64,000 bases of DNA from Paenibacillus sophorae (GTDB lineage: Bacteria > Bacillota > Bacilli > Paenibacillales > Paenibacillaceae): the NCBI RefSeq assembly GCF_018966525.1, contig NZ_CP076607.1, positions 5,394,001-5,458,000 of the forward strand, read 5' to 3'. A program made the position numbers and the translations under genes. A model generated the notes under the pieces. It saw only the letters and a list, made by a program, of their open reading frames with translations, was not told where the DNA came from and ran no database searches. Positions within the stretch are counted from its first letter, which is position 1, and every line of letters starts with the position of its first letter. Of the stretch, positions 1-9,998 are shown one piece after another.

Positions 1-3000
1 TATCGAAATACAAGCCATAACCCTTCGTGCTGGTAAAAAAGGGGCTGGAAACGTCGGACGTATTGCCGCCGTAACCTCCGGTCATCGCATTGTCCATAAC
101 GACCTTCTTGCCTCTGCGGTCAAACGACTGCGCGTCGCGGTCCATGCCGAGTCCGAAGATATGTTCATCCGGCGCAAGGGACATCTCGCTATATATGCCG
201 GTATCTCCATCGTACCCGAAGCCTTCGCCGCTAATTTGTTCGGACAGCAGCTTCGTGTTGGAAGCGTCATAGTAAGCCAGACGGAACGGCGACTTGTAAG
301 CTCGCACACTCAAAGCATCGGTCTGTATCAGAATGTAGCCTTCGTCTTCCATATTCTTAATGGCAGGCTTCACTGTTCCCTGCTCGCTGTCGACAACGAA
401 AGTGTCCTTCTTCGCAAAAGTTCCGGTCGGCTCCATCCATACCTTGGCCGTATCAGCTTTTACAAATTCAAGCTTCACCTTCGCGCTGCCCTGCGAATTC
501 AGCACAACCCCCGTTCCGCCTGAGGACACCTGGTACGGATCGGTTTCCGACAGACTGCTAACGAATGTAACGTCTTTAAACTGCTGGTCATTGTCCTTCT
601 GCAGCTTGAAGTCGTCGATACCCAGCAAGCTTCCCGCTTTGCCCTCGGAAATCACGCCGACCTTGACCACTTCGTTCATGGACAGCTGAATATTCGGCAG
701 CTTCAGCTCCGTAAATTCCGCTCCGGCCGGAATATCGAGCTTCTTCGTGCCGCCGGAATAGCTTACATACACCTGGGCCTTGTCAAAGTCCCCGGTCTTG
801 CGGGTCTTCACCGACAGTTGATATACGCCGTCTGTCGGCGCATTGCTGAACTGCCAGATATCGGAGGAATAGGCGCTGGCTCCGCCGATTCTGGCGAAGG
901 CGTTATCCCCGTCTTTGGCGATTGCCTGATGCGTCATGTTCGTGCGGCTCCAGCCGGTGAAGCCTTCGTCAAAGCCCGGATTGTACAAGGCTACCGCCGG
1001 AGCTTCAGTCACCACTTCCTCGGAGGTAAATTTCACATTGTCGATCTGCATGGAAGTGTCCGCCTTAGGCGCCTCAATGATGAACTTGACCGTGGCTTCC
1101 TGCTCCGTTATATCCGCTTCGGCCTTGAATTCCTTGTACTCAAAATCGCCTGATTCCCATTTCGTCTTGCCTGTTGATGGAACTCCATCCTTGAGGCTTG
1201 GCGTAATATTAACGGCCACATCATCTTTGCCCGGCTGCGAAATGACCATTTTCGCCGTTCCGCCAGCAAACGTCGGATCGGTATGCGGCATCAGCTTAAC
1301 CATAGCGGAAAGGGTATAATGCCCGTTCTTCAGACTGGTAATCTTCTGCTGGGATGTCGCTTTACCTCCGGCATCCGGCGAATACAGGTACTGCTTGCGG
1401 CCTGCAAAGGCATCATTGGTATCCACGCCATGCCATATCGTGGTGCCGTGCGTATCCACTGTCCATCCGGTTTCATTGCCCATTTCGAAATCACCGTTAA
1501 TCAATTGGCCGGTTCCGGAACTGAACGAGATGGAGTCGATGTGAACGGAACCCGCACTGTCCTCCGTCTGCTTCAAGGTGATCAGATTCGTTCCTTTTTT
1601 CAGCGAAACCGTCTTTTCCGCACTGCTCCATTTATCCCAGTTGTCTTTGCCGAGACTCTTGAAAGCAACCGTATCCGAATCGACTGTGCTGCCGGCCTCA
1701 TTTTCCACGGATACCGCAAGTAGGCTGTCCGCTTCATTGCCATTTGCGTAGCGGACATTCAGCGGGTAGTCGCCGTCCTGTGGAACACTGACGGCAAAGG
1801 TCAGCTTGGCGTCTTTTTTATCCAGCCCGGCGATGTAGCCAAAGCCCTGGTATCCCGCCGCATCATTGCCGAAGATCGCTCCGCCTTGATACGCAGCCAC
1901 TTCAGCCTGATAAGACTTGGAAGCCGTCTTCGGAATCAGTTTCAGCACGATAGCATCATGCGGTTCAAGGGTTTTGGAGTAGACCTTTTTATATCCGAGG
2001 TCTTGGTGCTCCCAAATGTCGCGGACATACGCTCCGTCAGCCAGCCCAAGCTCCTTCGTGAAATCCATAGACAGCGCTTTGGATTCGTCGCTGCGGTTGA
2101 ACAGGGCAATGGCCCACGTTCCATCCGGCAGCTGCCCGGCCCAACGCTCGCTGTCACGGCTGGCATTGTTCTTGTAATGTTCTTCGGAATAGTAAATCGG
2201 CTTGCCTACAAATCCCGATTTGTTCAATTCAATCAGTTCGGGATTCTGATAAAATTTGGCGTTATCCCCGATGGTGTCGTACTGGTCGGCGATCGTAATC
2301 GGAGAGCCAGCGATTGTGAACAGAGACAAGGCCGTCTTCCGCTCGTTGTCGGCATATTGGCCGATATAGGTGTTCAGGCGCAGGAAGTCGCCGTCATTAA
2401 TCATCGAGCCGCGGCCCGAAATATCGGAGAAGCCGGTGAAGCCCTGGAACGGATTGGCCCACTGCGACCAGCTGGGAGTCCAGTTCTGGCGGCGTCCGCT
2501 GGTATGATCCCAGCCTCCTGAGAATACGTCCTCGTCGATGCGGATCATATCGCCGAACTGCTGCTCATATTTGGCATGGCCCTTCAGGTCCGGCATAACC
2601 AAACTGAGGAATACATGATTGTCGGCGGATGCTTCATCCATCCACTGCAGCGCTTTGGCGTATTCCGTATCCGAATTATGGCCCGTTCCGATTTGGCCAA
2701 GGCCCTGGTCGTAACCCGATTCATACCAGGACAGGAAATCGACGCGCAGGAAGGAAGCTCCCTGCTCAGCCAGGAATTTTATATAGCCTTGAAGGTATTC
2801 TTTAGCGCCCTTTTTGTTGACGTCCAGCCAGTACAGCGCTTGGTCGGCGCCCTGTCCGCCATCAAAGCGGTCCCCGTTCAGCTGCTTGCCGTTGCCGAGA
2901 TTGTACGGCTCCGTCTTAACCAGGCTGGCTACCGGAATCTGCTCGGTGCTGCCGTCGTCATTTTTCACAGTGACATGGTATTTGTCCGGATGCTTCACCA

Positions 3001-4402
3001 CTTCGGGGGTAACCCACAGCGGGTTATAGTAAATCCCCAGCTTCATGCCTTTGCTCTTGATGTAATCTCCCCAGTACTTCCAATTGTGGCCGTCCGGATA
3101 AACCTCGGAAGGGTAGCCCTGCCAGTCATTCGGTCCGGCCCATTTGACCTCGACATCGTCCACGTCGATTCCCGTGCTGTTTGATTTGCCCTTGGGGTCG
3201 GCGACAAATTCCAAGTTCAGCGAACCCGAGGTCACATCGACCTCGATCGAGTAGTCCGTCCAGCTTTGGCTGGTCACCGTTTTAGCCAGAGCCGCGTCCG
3301 GAACCGCGGAATTGTAGCCGTTGACACGGAAGACGGCGGTCGCTCCGTTTTTAATCATGTCGTCTTTGGTTTTAGCCTTGGCTTTTACCAGATATTTGCC
3401 GTTCGGCAGAGTAACGCTCTGCTTTATGGACTGAACCGTATTGGCATCATTCGACCAGGTCCACAGGGATTTATCTCCCGGGCCGTCATCGTTGGTTCCG
3501 TGAAGGAATCCATCCCCGATTGTCCAGCCCACGGAATCTCCCTGCTCGAAATCGCCGTTAATCGCGTGGTTCGAGGTGTCCACATCATCCGTAAGCTTCT
3601 CTAGCTTCACATCATCAAGGTCCAGCCCGGCGCTTCTCTTCGATTTGGCTAGCGCATCATACGAGAATTCAAGATACACGTTCGGATGGGTAATGTTCAG
3701 CTCTACGCTGTAATCCGTCCAATCCTCATAAGTAATAGCGGTTACTGTTTCAGCCTCAGGATCGGCGGCATCATAGCCCTTGATCTTCATGAAGGCCGGA
3801 ACGCCATCCGTATACATCCCGTTCTTGGTCTTCGCCTTTGCGCTCAGCCGGTACAGGCCCGTATCCTCCAGATAAACGCTCTGGCTGACGGTCTCTTTAT
3901 GGGGATCATCCAACCACGTATACAAGGAATCATTGCCGTTGTCGTTATTCCGCCCGTGGGAAGCCGGTCCGGTAAAGGTCCAGCCCTTTGTCTCGGGAGC
4001 GCTGAAATCACCGTTGACCACTCCGTATACAGGTCCTGTATCATCATCGCCTGAGCCCAGCGGATCGGTCATCCATTTATTATTATGCGAAACAATGTAA
4101 CCGTTCTCATTTAATAGCGTGGCCCCTTCAATCCATCCGTCCGTGCTGACCATATCGTAACCGTACGGCTGAAAATTTTCCGCCATCCAGTCGATGTTCG
4201 CTTTCCAGCGATCTTCCGGCATGAACGTATTTTGGGTCCATTGATGCTCATACGTGATCCAGTACATCGGCCCCGAGCCTTTTCTGGTGAACTCGCTGTC
4301 CCGCGCCACCACGGAACCCGAGCCGAATGCAGGCACGATCAGGCTTAACACCATAATCGAGGCCATCACGCGATGTAATCGCTTTCTATTCTTTTTTTGC
4401 AT
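1..4402 (-). CDS. Secreted multi-domain glycoside hydrolase, GH27-like plus GH31-like (3' end outside window)
   Basis: Open for 1467 codons from an ATG behind GGGAGG and not closed at the window edge. Residues 1-33 form a signal peptide (basic start, hydrophobic core, AFGSGSVVA). A GH27/melibiase-like TIM barrel starts near residue 43 (MYWITYEHQW). It is interrupted by two carbohydrate-binding-type beta modules (NGDF...GWT starts near 125 and 265) and resumes near 410 (DGHNWKYWGDYIKSKGMKLGIYYNP), with FLRVDF near 555 as the likely nucleophile strand. CBM35/6-like and further NGDFE...W modules follow from about 830 to 1250. The last part (EHIFGLGMDRDAQSFDRRGKK near 1415) resembles the N-terminal domain of GH31 alpha-glucosidases. 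The GH31 catalytic domain would lie beyond position 1. Inferred role: cleavage of an extracellular alpha-linked glycan such as dextran or an alpha-galactoside. Substrate is not determinable here. Confidence 0.8.
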   Translation of the reverse strand, partial: MQKKNRKRLHRVMASIMVLSLIVPAFGSGSVVARDSEFTRKGSGPMYWITYEHQWTQNTFMPEDRWKANIDWMAENFQPYGYDMVSTDGWIEGATLLNENGYIVSHNNKWMTDPLGSGDDDTGPVYGVVNGDFSAPETKGWTFTGPASHGRNNDNGNDSLYTWLDDPHKETVSQSVYLEDTGLYRLSAKAKTKNGMYTDGVPAFMKIKGYDAADPEAETVTAITYEDWTDYSVELNITHPNVYLEFSYDALAKSKRSAGLDLDDVKLEKLTDDVDTSNHAINGDFEQGDSVGWTIGDGFLHGTNDDGPGDKSLWTWSNDANTVQSIKQSVTLPNGKYLVKAKAKTKDDMIKNGATAVFRVNGYNSAVPDAALAKTVTSQSWTDYSIEVDVTSGSLNLEFVADPKGKSNSTGIDVDDVEVKWAGPNDWQGYPSEVYPDGHNWKYWGDYIKSKGMKLGIYYNPLWVTPEVVKHPDKYHVTVKNDDGSTEQIPVASLVKTEPYNLGNGKQLNGDRFDGGQGADQALYWLDVNKKGAKEYLQGYIKFLAEQGASFLRVDFLSWYESGYDQGLGQIGTGHNSDTEYAKALQWMDEASADNHVFLSLVMPDLKGHAKYEQQFGDMIRIDEDVFSGGWDHTSGRRQNWTPSWSQWANPFQGFTGFSDISGRGSMINDGDFLRLNTYIGQYADNERKTALSLFTIAGSPITIADQYDTIGDNAKFYQNPELIELNKSGFVGKPIYYSEEHYKNNASRDSERWAGQLPDGTWAIALFNRSDESKALSMDFTKELGLADGAYVRDIWEHQDLGYKKVYSKTLEPHDAIVLKLIPKTASKSYQAEVAAYQGGAIFGNDAAGYQGFGYIAGLDKKDAKLTFAVSVPQDGDYPLNVRYANGNEADSLLAVSVENEAGSTVDSDTVAFKSLGKDNWDKWSSAEKTVSLKKGTNLITLKQTEDSAGSVHIDSISFSSGTGQLINGDFEMGNETGWTVDTHGTTIWHGVDTNDAFAGRKQYLYSPDAGGKATSQQKITSLKNGHYTLSAMVKLMPHTDPTFAGGTAKMVISQPGKDDVAVNITPSLKDGVPSTGKTKWESGDFEYKEFKAEADITEQEATVKFIIEAPKADTSMQIDNVKFTSEEVVTEAPAVALYNPGFDEGFTGWSRTNMTHQAIAKDGDNAFARIGGASAYSSDIWQFSNAPTDGVYQLSVKTRKTGDFDKAQVYVSYSGGTKKLDIPAGAEFTELKLPNIQLSMNEVVKVGVISEGKAGSLLGIDDFKLQKDNDQQFKDVTFVSSLSETDPYQVSSGGTGVVLNSQGSAKVKLEFVKADTAKVWMEPTGTFAKKDTFVVDSEQGTVKPAIKNMEDEGYILIQTDALSVRAYKSPFRLAYYDASNTKLLSEQISGEGFGYDGDTGIYSEMSLAPDEHIFGLGMDRDAQSFDRRGKKVVMDNAMTGGYGGNTSDVSSPFFTSTKGYGLYFD

Positions 4403-4480
4403 CCCCTAGTGTCCTCCCATTTGGAATAGAGTGGATAACCATATAAGCAAAGATCACGCCCGGCGGCGGAATTCACCTCC

Positions 4481-5758
4481 TTACATATTCGCAGCCTTCA
4501 CCAGCTTCACCCAAGCCTTCGTCAATTCGTCAAGCACCTGATCCTTTGTCTTGGCCTGCGCTACGTATTCCTGTAACAGCGCCCCCAGCTCCGTATCAAA
4601 ACCATCCGGCCAATATCCTTGAACCCAGGGGTAAGTCTCACCCTTGTTCATATAGCGGATCGTATCGGCGGCAAGCTGGCCGTCAGGCGCCGCTCCGCCC
4701 TTCAAGACCGGGACCTCGCCGTGCCAGCCATATTGCTTGATATAATCAGTAACGATGTAATCGAGAAATTTCTTGGCTTCGTCTATATGCTTGGAGCTGT
4801 TGCTGATGCGAAGGAGCACGGAGGAATCGACCATCAGCCTCGCTTTAGAAGGATCGTCTCCGACCGGTTCCGGGAAGAAGCCGATCTTAGCGGACGGATT
4901 CGCTTTCAGCATATCCCCTTCCGCCCAGTTCCCGTTATGGATCATAGCCGCCTTGCCCTGAGCCACCAGAGCAAGCCCTGTGCCGTAATCCGTCTCCAGC
5001 GGCTTATCGCTGCCATACTTGACCATCAGATCGATCATATCGAAGGTCCTGCCAAACAGCGGCAAATCCTTAAAGGTCTTTGTACCTTCCGAAATTTCCT
5101 GCGCCGTTTGCGCATAATCACCTTCTTCAGCCGCAAGAGTCTGGGATGCGATATGCTTGAACACCCACCATTCCTTGAATGAGTTGGCGAACGGCGTGAC
5201 GCCTTTAACCTTCAAGCGCTTGGCCGTCTCCTCAAGTCCGGTATAGGTTGTGGGCAGGGTGTCAATGCCGGCATCGGCGAACACCTTTTTGTTGTAAATG
5301 AAGCCGTACGATTGGGTGCTGACGGGAATCCCGTATATTTTGCCATCCAATTCGGCGGCTTTCAGGGCACTGTCTTCAATCTGATCCAGGAATGGTTGAC
5401 CGGTGAGCTCCACCACGATGTCCTTATACGTCCGGTTCGCCCAATAGCCCTGAGTCATGAAGATATCCGGCACATCGCCGGAATTCAGCTTTGTTTGGAG
5501 GACCGAATCGTACTCGTTGGAAATGAGCTCTGTTTCTACCGTAACTTCCGGATGCAGAGCGTTATATTTTTCCGCCATATCATGGAGCTGCTCCGACAAT
5601 CCTTCGCCAAAAGTGAACATTTTCAAGACGACCGGCCGGGCCTGCGTGCTGACATCCTGGGTTTCTGCAGAGTAACTGCCGCCTCCAAACGAACAGCTTG
5701 TGAACGCAGCGGCCATGAGAATCACACTAAGTGAGGTGAACACCGGTTTCTTCATCAT
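4481..5758 (-). CDS. ABC transporter sugar-binding lipoprotein (family 1 extracellular solute-binding protein)
   Basis: 425 aa. The N-terminus has a lipoprotein signal peptide with a lipobox ending AFTSC, so the mature protein should be lipid-anchored outside the membrane. The body carries family-1 binding-protein features: VVLKMFTFGEG strand, Y/N-rich LQTKLNSGDVPDIFMTQGYW, and GKAAMIHNGNWAEGDM. It sits between the two-component regulator and the giant glycosidase on the same strand, so it probably captures the oligosaccharides that enzyme releases. Unusually, no permease genes follow it. The next gene is the glycosidase, so membrane partners must be downstream beyond the window or elsewhere. 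Confidence 0.9.
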   Translation of the reverse strand: MMKKPVFTSLSVILMAAAFTSCSFGGGSYSAETQDVSTQARPVVLKMFTFGEGLSEQLHDMAEKYNALHPEVTVETELISNEYDSVLQTKLNSGDVPDIFMTQGYWANRTYKDIVVELTGQPFLDQIEDSALKAAELDGKIYGIPVSTQSYGFIYNKKVFADAGIDTLPTTYTGLEETAKRLKVKGVTPFANSFKEWWVFKHIASQTLAAEEGDYAQTAQEISEGTKTFKDLPLFGRTFDMIDLMVKYGSDKPLETDYGTGLALVAQGKAAMIHNGNWAEGDMLKANPSAKIGFFPEPVGDDPSKARLMVDSSVLLRISNSSKHIDEAKKFLDYIVTDYIKQYGWHGEVPVLKGGAAPDGQLAADTIRYMNKGETYPWVQGYWPDGFDTELGALLQEYVAQAKTKDQVLDELTKAWVKLVKAANM

Positions 5759-5786
5759 CCTGAGGCTCCTTTATTCAGGCTCCACG

Positions 5787-5796
5787 TAAACGTTTA
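5787..5796. promoter_or_regulatory. Palindrome TAAACGTTTA upstream of the binding-protein gene
   Basis: A perfect 10-bp palindrome 29 bp upstream of the sugar-binding protein start. Its AACGTT core is typical of LacI/CcpA-type operators, but it does not fit the full CcpA cre consensus well. It may be a sugar-responsive operator. This is inference from position and symmetry only. Confidence 0.35.
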
Positions 5797-5938
5797 AGGC
5801 TCCTCTATGACAGAATAACGCGAAGCCGTTCCGATTGTAATGTACAAAAATGAAGCATTTATAGGAATATCCTGAACTCCGAAAATGGTCCAACACAATG
5901 GATTTCGGGCGCGCTCCTTATATAGCTTTACAGCCGGC

Positions 5939-7567
5939 TCAGATGCTTTTTTTGGATTGCAGCGCCAGGTTCCGGTATTCGCTTGGCGACAGGCCAGTGT
6001 ATTTCTTGAAGGCTTTGCTGAAATAGGCATTGTCGTTAAAGCCGACCTTGCTGGAGACCAGTTGGATTTTGATGGACGGATCATCCAGCATTTCCTTGGC
6101 CCGGTCCATTCGCACCTTGAGCACATACTCGTAGATGCCGAATCCGAATCTTTCTTTAAAGAGTCTGGACAGATATTCCTTGCTTAAATAATACTGCTCC
6201 GAGAACATCGTCAGATTGATATCGGTAAAAAAATGGTCGTCGATATAGTTCTTAATGCGAATAATGTTGAAAGCTTCCGAATTCCTCAGTCCGTCCTGAA
6301 TTCTGTCGAACACGAGCGAAATGACGCGAAACACAAACTCGCTGAAATCCTCGAACGAAGGGTAGGGGCCGACGGTTCCGAAGGATAACGGCTTTCCCTG
6401 CGGGTCCTCGGCGATGCCAAGCTGAGCTGCAATATCCTCAAACATCAGGATAAATTCGGCGGCGGACTTTCTCGCGTCGTCCATGCTGAAATAACCGGTC
6501 TGTTTGATAAGGTCAAAATACCCATTCACAATCCCCCGGGTAAACTCGATATTTCCGCTCTCGAAGGCGCGGATCAGCAGCTCTCTTTTGTTCATAATAG
6601 AAGACAATTCTGCCCTGCGTCCGGTCTGGGTTTCCGTGAACACCCGGTTCTCGCATTTAAGGATGTTGATGCTGGACTTGATGGCATGGGCTTCGCCGAA
6701 GGATTCTCCCAGCTTTTCAAAGGAAGGAGAAAAACCGCCAATCCCGGCGATTGAAGCGAAGCCGAACAGGGTCTGCAAAGAGTGGATGATTTCTGTCATT
6801 TTAGCCGCGCTGAAAACCTTGGGTTCCGGGTGGGTGCCGATTTCGAGCACGACGATAATCTCATGATCGGTCTTGTAGCTTCGGAAGCTGAAGCCCTGGC
6901 TCCAGGGAGCGCAGCATTCGTCAATCATGTTCGTTAATGCAAAATAGCAGGAGAACGAGTCTCCCTTAAATTTGGAAGCGCACACCTCATCAAAATTAAG
7001 AACCTGAATAATGGCGCAGCTGTAAAGAACATGCTGCTTCGTCATGGAGGTCAGCTTCTTGTAATCTTCAAGAATAGGGGGATGGATGCGGTCGCCGTCG
7101 ATAATCATGGTCAGCAGCTTTTCCTTGAACAGGGGCAGAGACAAATTGTTCATCATGCTTTGCCGCTGCTTCATCTCCCGGTCCTTTCTTTCCTCTTCGA
7201 GCTGCCGGACCGCCTCACGCAAGGATCGATTCAGCTCCACCTTGTCGACCGGCTTGAGCAAATAATCCAATACCCGGTACTGGATGGCTTGCCTGGCGTA
7301 TTCAAATTCGTCGAGGCCGCTGACGATGATATATTTGACTTCCGGGTACCGGGCACTCGCTCTGCGCAGCATTTCCATTCCGTCCATGACGGGCATCTTG
7401 ATATCGACCAGGACGATGTCCGGCTTCCACTCTTCCAGCAGTCGGAGTCCCGTATGCGCTTCCGGAGCCTCCACGATTTCGGACACCGCAAGCTTCTCCC
7501 ACTCTCCGGCGAGCCTGATCGCCATCCGGACAGGACGCTCATCATCGACAATCAACACCTTATACAT
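5939..7567 (-). CDS. Two-component response regulator, YesN type (receiver plus AraC HTH)
   Basis: 542 aa. The N-terminal receiver domain (residues 1-120) has acidic pocket DDE at 8-10, phospho-acceptor D55 in VDIKMPVMDG, and lysine in LLKPVDK. A long linker of about 300 residues is followed by a C-terminal pair of AraC-type helix-turn-helices (NLTMFSEQYYLSKEYLSRLFKERFG and IQLVSSKVGFNDNAYFSKAFKKYTG). This is the standard architecture of regulators controlling polysaccharide-use genes in Paenibacillus. It lies 24 bp downstream of its partner kinase and 180 bp upstream of the sugar-binding gene, which it most likely controls together with the glycosidase. Confidence 0.93.
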   Translation of the reverse strand: MYKVLIVDDERPVRMAIRLAGEWEKLAVSEIVEAPEAHTGLRLLEEWKPDIVLVDIKMPVMDGMEMLRRASARYPEVKYIIVSGLDEFEYARQAIQYRVLDYLLKPVDKVELNRSLREAVRQLEEERKDREMKQRQSMMNNLSLPLFKEKLLTMIIDGDRIHPPILEDYKKLTSMTKQHVLYSCAIIQVLNFDEVCASKFKGDSFSCYFALTNMIDECCAPWSQGFSFRSYKTDHEIIVVLEIGTHPEPKVFSAAKMTEIIHSLQTLFGFASIAGIGGFSPSFEKLGESFGEAHAIKSSINILKCENRVFTETQTGRRAELSSIMNKRELLIRAFESGNIEFTRGIVNGYFDLIKQTGYFSMDDARKSAAEFILMFEDIAAQLGIAEDPQGKPLSFGTVGPYPSFEDFSEFVFRVISLVFDRIQDGLRNSEAFNIIRIKNYIDDHFFTDINLTMFSEQYYLSKEYLSRLFKERFGFGIYEYVLKVRMDRAKEMLDDPSIKIQLVSSKVGFNDNAYFSKAFKKYTGLSPSEYRNLALQSKKSI

Positions 7568-7591
7568 GTCAAGATCCCTCCCGATTTTTGC

Positions 7592-9406
7592 TCATGGGTA
7601 TATCCCTCCAGCCTCCACAGGAATGATGATTTGTACGGAAGCTCCCCCTTCCGGAAGATTGCGGATATCCAGCCTGGCGTCACTGTGAATCAGCAGCTTT
7701 AATCTCTCGGACAAGTTCTTTAGCCCGATCCCCCCCTGCTGTCCGCTCATCCAGTTCTCCTTCTGCAGCAGTTCCAGCAGTTCCTTGAGCCGGGCTTCCG
7801 GAATGCCAGGACCGTTGTCGCTGACCTCGATAATGGTCCGGCCTTCCCTGAAATAGCCCCGAATTCTGATCAAGACGGGGTCCAGGGTCTGCTCCAAAAC
7901 ATGCTTGATCGAATTCTCCACCAGAAGCTGAACGGCCATTTTGGGGATGGGGATATCGGCGATTGTTTCTTCCAAATCGATGGTTACGGATAACCTTTCG
8001 CCGTACCGGGCCTGCTGGAGCATCACATAGCTTTCGACATTTCTCATTTCCTGGGACAGATTCACATTATCGCCGGTCCGGATTGAATACCGTAAAATAT
8101 AAGCCAGCGCCTGCACCATCCGGTCAATATGATCGACCCTGTGAACGAGCGCCTCCGTGGAAATCGTCTGCAGGGCGTTATATAGAAAATGCGGATTGAT
8201 CTGCGCTTCAAGCGCCTTCATTCGCGCGGTCTTCTCTCCCAGCTTGGCTTTATACTCTTCATTAATAAGATCGTTGATCTTGGCCACCATCGCATTAAAT
8301 TTTTTCGAGAGATAGGCGATCTCATCGTTCCCGTTAATTTCAATCATCACATCGAAGTTCGCACCGCCGACCTTTTCCATCTGCTTCGACAGCCTCTTCA
8401 GCGGCCGTGTAATCGTTTTCGTTGTAAACGTGACGAGCAGTGTCCCAATCAGCAAAAAGACCAGTCCGATTAAAAACTCCAGATTCCTCGTATTTTTGGC
8501 CCGCTCGTTCAAGGCACTAGTGGAGATCATCTTAACCAGCTTCCAGCCGTCGCCCGGCGAAACGTCGTACATGACGAGAAAATCCTGCTTTCCGCTGTTC
8601 CAGTTCAGATAGCCTTCCGGCTTCGTCCAGTTAATGGATTGCAGCAGATCGGCTTCATTGCTTAATATCTTCGAGTTGCTGTTATAAAAGGAGGTATTGT
8701 TCCGGTCAAAAATCGCGATAACCTCGGCACTCTGCTCAAGAATATCGTTAATCATCTTATCTCTGTAAGCGGAGTTGATCGTTATGGACACCATACCCAA
8801 GGGCCTCTGGCTCGGAATATTGATGAGTGCCCTGTGAAAAGTGAAAAACAGCGGTTTATTATCCGTATTATATGCCCAGGATGACTGCAGCGGCGGTTTG
8901 ATGCTCCGGAATGTATTGGCTCTGGAGCTGGCCTCCTTAAACCATGGGTTCGACATCATATACTTAGGGTAATTGACTACCAGCTTCGGCGAGTCCGTCA
9001 GCCGCGATATGGTGTACTCGGCCCCGGTCCGCGGAATATATAAGGAGACGGCGGCGATATCTCTGCTGGAAAAGAACAGGTTCCTTAGCTGGTTCTCGAT
9101 ATAGAGACGGCTTGAAAAATCTTCTTCGTCGTTAATCAGCGCCTCCATAAAGTTGTCATCCCGCCTGAACGTCAGCGACAGCGCGTCAATCTGCGCCACA
9201 TAGCTTTCCAGACTCTCGTTCATATGCTTCAGCTCTTTGGCCGTATTGGAAATGTAATTGTCTCTGATAATCCAGGTTGTTCGGTAATAGGACACGGTGG
9301 CAAGCACCAGAATCAGCACACAGACAATGAGCGAAAACGCCAATCCCAGCTTATTCCCCAGCTTGCGGGTGTATCTGCTTGACAGATCCAGAAGAAAGCG
9401 CTTCAT
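7592..9406 (-). CDS. Sensor histidine kinase, YesM type
   Basis: About 604 aa from the chosen start, MKRFLLDLSSRYTRKLG, which is preceded by GGTGGTGATAAG; the reading frame opens 20 codons earlier. A transmembrane helix (about 20-40) is followed by a large extracytoplasmic sensor region, a second helix (EFLIGLVFLLIGTLLVTFT) and a HAMP segment. The His_kinase domain has phospho-acceptor His in QINPHFLYNALQTI. The ATPase domain has N box (VENSIKHV), G1 box (DNGPGI) and G2-like GGIGLKNL. The kinase probably detects an extracellular glycan signal and phosphorylates the adjacent AraC-type regulator. Confidence 0.93.
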   Translation of the reverse strand: MKRFLLDLSSRYTRKLGNKLGLAFSLIVCVLILVLATVSYYRTTWIIRDNYISNTAKELKHMNESLESYVAQIDALSLTFRRDDNFMEALINDEEDFSSRLYIENQLRNLFFSSRDIAAVSLYIPRTGAEYTISRLTDSPKLVVNYPKYMMSNPWFKEASSRANTFRSIKPPLQSSWAYNTDNKPLFFTFHRALINIPSQRPLGMVSITINSAYRDKMINDILEQSAEVIAIFDRNNTSFYNSNSKILSNEADLLQSINWTKPEGYLNWNSGKQDFLVMYDVSPGDGWKLVKMISTSALNERAKNTRNLEFLIGLVFLLIGTLLVTFTTKTITRPLKRLSKQMEKVGGANFDVMIEINGNDEIAYLSKKFNAMVAKINDLINEEYKAKLGEKTARMKALEAQINPHFLYNALQTISTEALVHRVDHIDRMVQALAYILRYSIRTGDNVNLSQEMRNVESYVMLQQARYGERLSVTIDLEETIADIPIPKMAVQLLVENSIKHVLEQTLDPVLIRIRGYFREGRTIIEVSDNGPGIPEARLKELLELLQKENWMSGQQGGIGLKNLSERLKLLIHSDARLDIRNLPEGGASVQIIIPVEAGGIYP

Positions 9407-9645
9407 CTTATCACCACCGTTGCCAATATAAATGAAGACGATTTCACGATAAATTAATAGTATCATACCTGATTTAGGGGCTCTATTATAAAAAGGTACA
9501 AAAAATCCCTCCGGCGGTTGTTTACGAAACGCCCGGCACCTTCGGGAATCTGAAATTCTCGGAAGGATTCTGCCGCCAACTCGGCGAATAGTTACCTATA
9601 TTATGGAAGAAATTATTATGAAAGAAAGGCGGAATCACACAAATT

Positions 9646-9843
9646 ATGCGTCATTTAGATACGGATATTGAACTGTTCACCGCCGCTCTCACTCAGGTTC
9701 GCATCATCATCCGCAAAAAAGACGGAGCCGTAGTGAATTGCGGTGGCTCGATCCAACGCTACACGCCGTTTACCGTGAAAATTGCGGGCTTATCCTACAT
9801 AAGAAGCGAGTTTGATTTCGTGGTTTATTCGCCGAGGCGATGA
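9646..9843 (+). CDS. Possible small protein of unknown function
   Basis: 65 codons on the plus strand, the only plus-strand candidate left of the cassette array. A purine-rich AAAGGCGG lies about 12 bases before the ATG, slightly far for a ribosome binding site. The composition looks protein-like (mixed charged and beta-branched residues, KIAGLSYIRSEFDFVVY), but I recognise no family. It lies between the sensor kinase gene and the first truncated attC-like site. It could be a genuine small gene or a decayed remnant. Confidence 0.35.
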   Translation: MRHLDTDIELFTAALTQVRIIIRKKDGAVVNCGGSIQRYTPFTVKIAGLSYIRSEFDFVVYSPRR

Positions 9844-9904
9844 GTTGCTGCTTGAAGGTTTAATGAGCGGAGAGAGAATAACATTTAAAAAGGAGCCATA
9901 ATTG

Positions 9905-9998
9905 GAACCCGTCAGGGTTGTCTTGCCAGCCATAAACTTCCTAGCTCTAACTTCTGCAGACCAAGGAGCGAATGTGACGCAGCGGGAATATGATGTTA
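9905..9998 (-). repeat. attC-like site 1, left part missing
   Basis: Only the right two thirds remain: CAGGGTTGTCTTGCC, the TTCTGCAGACCAAGGAGCG block, the GCAGCGGGAATA arm and the terminal GTTA. This is the left border of the recognisable array. The flank after GTTA (ACTGATGTTCC) matches the start of the same cassette near 10,535 at about 12 of 15 positions. Confidence 0.65.

Noticed and set aside
1886..2521. 211-codon plus-strand frame inside the giant glycosidase
   Set aside because: The minus strand encodes recognisable GH27-like sequence through the same bases; several such plus-strand frames exist by chance.
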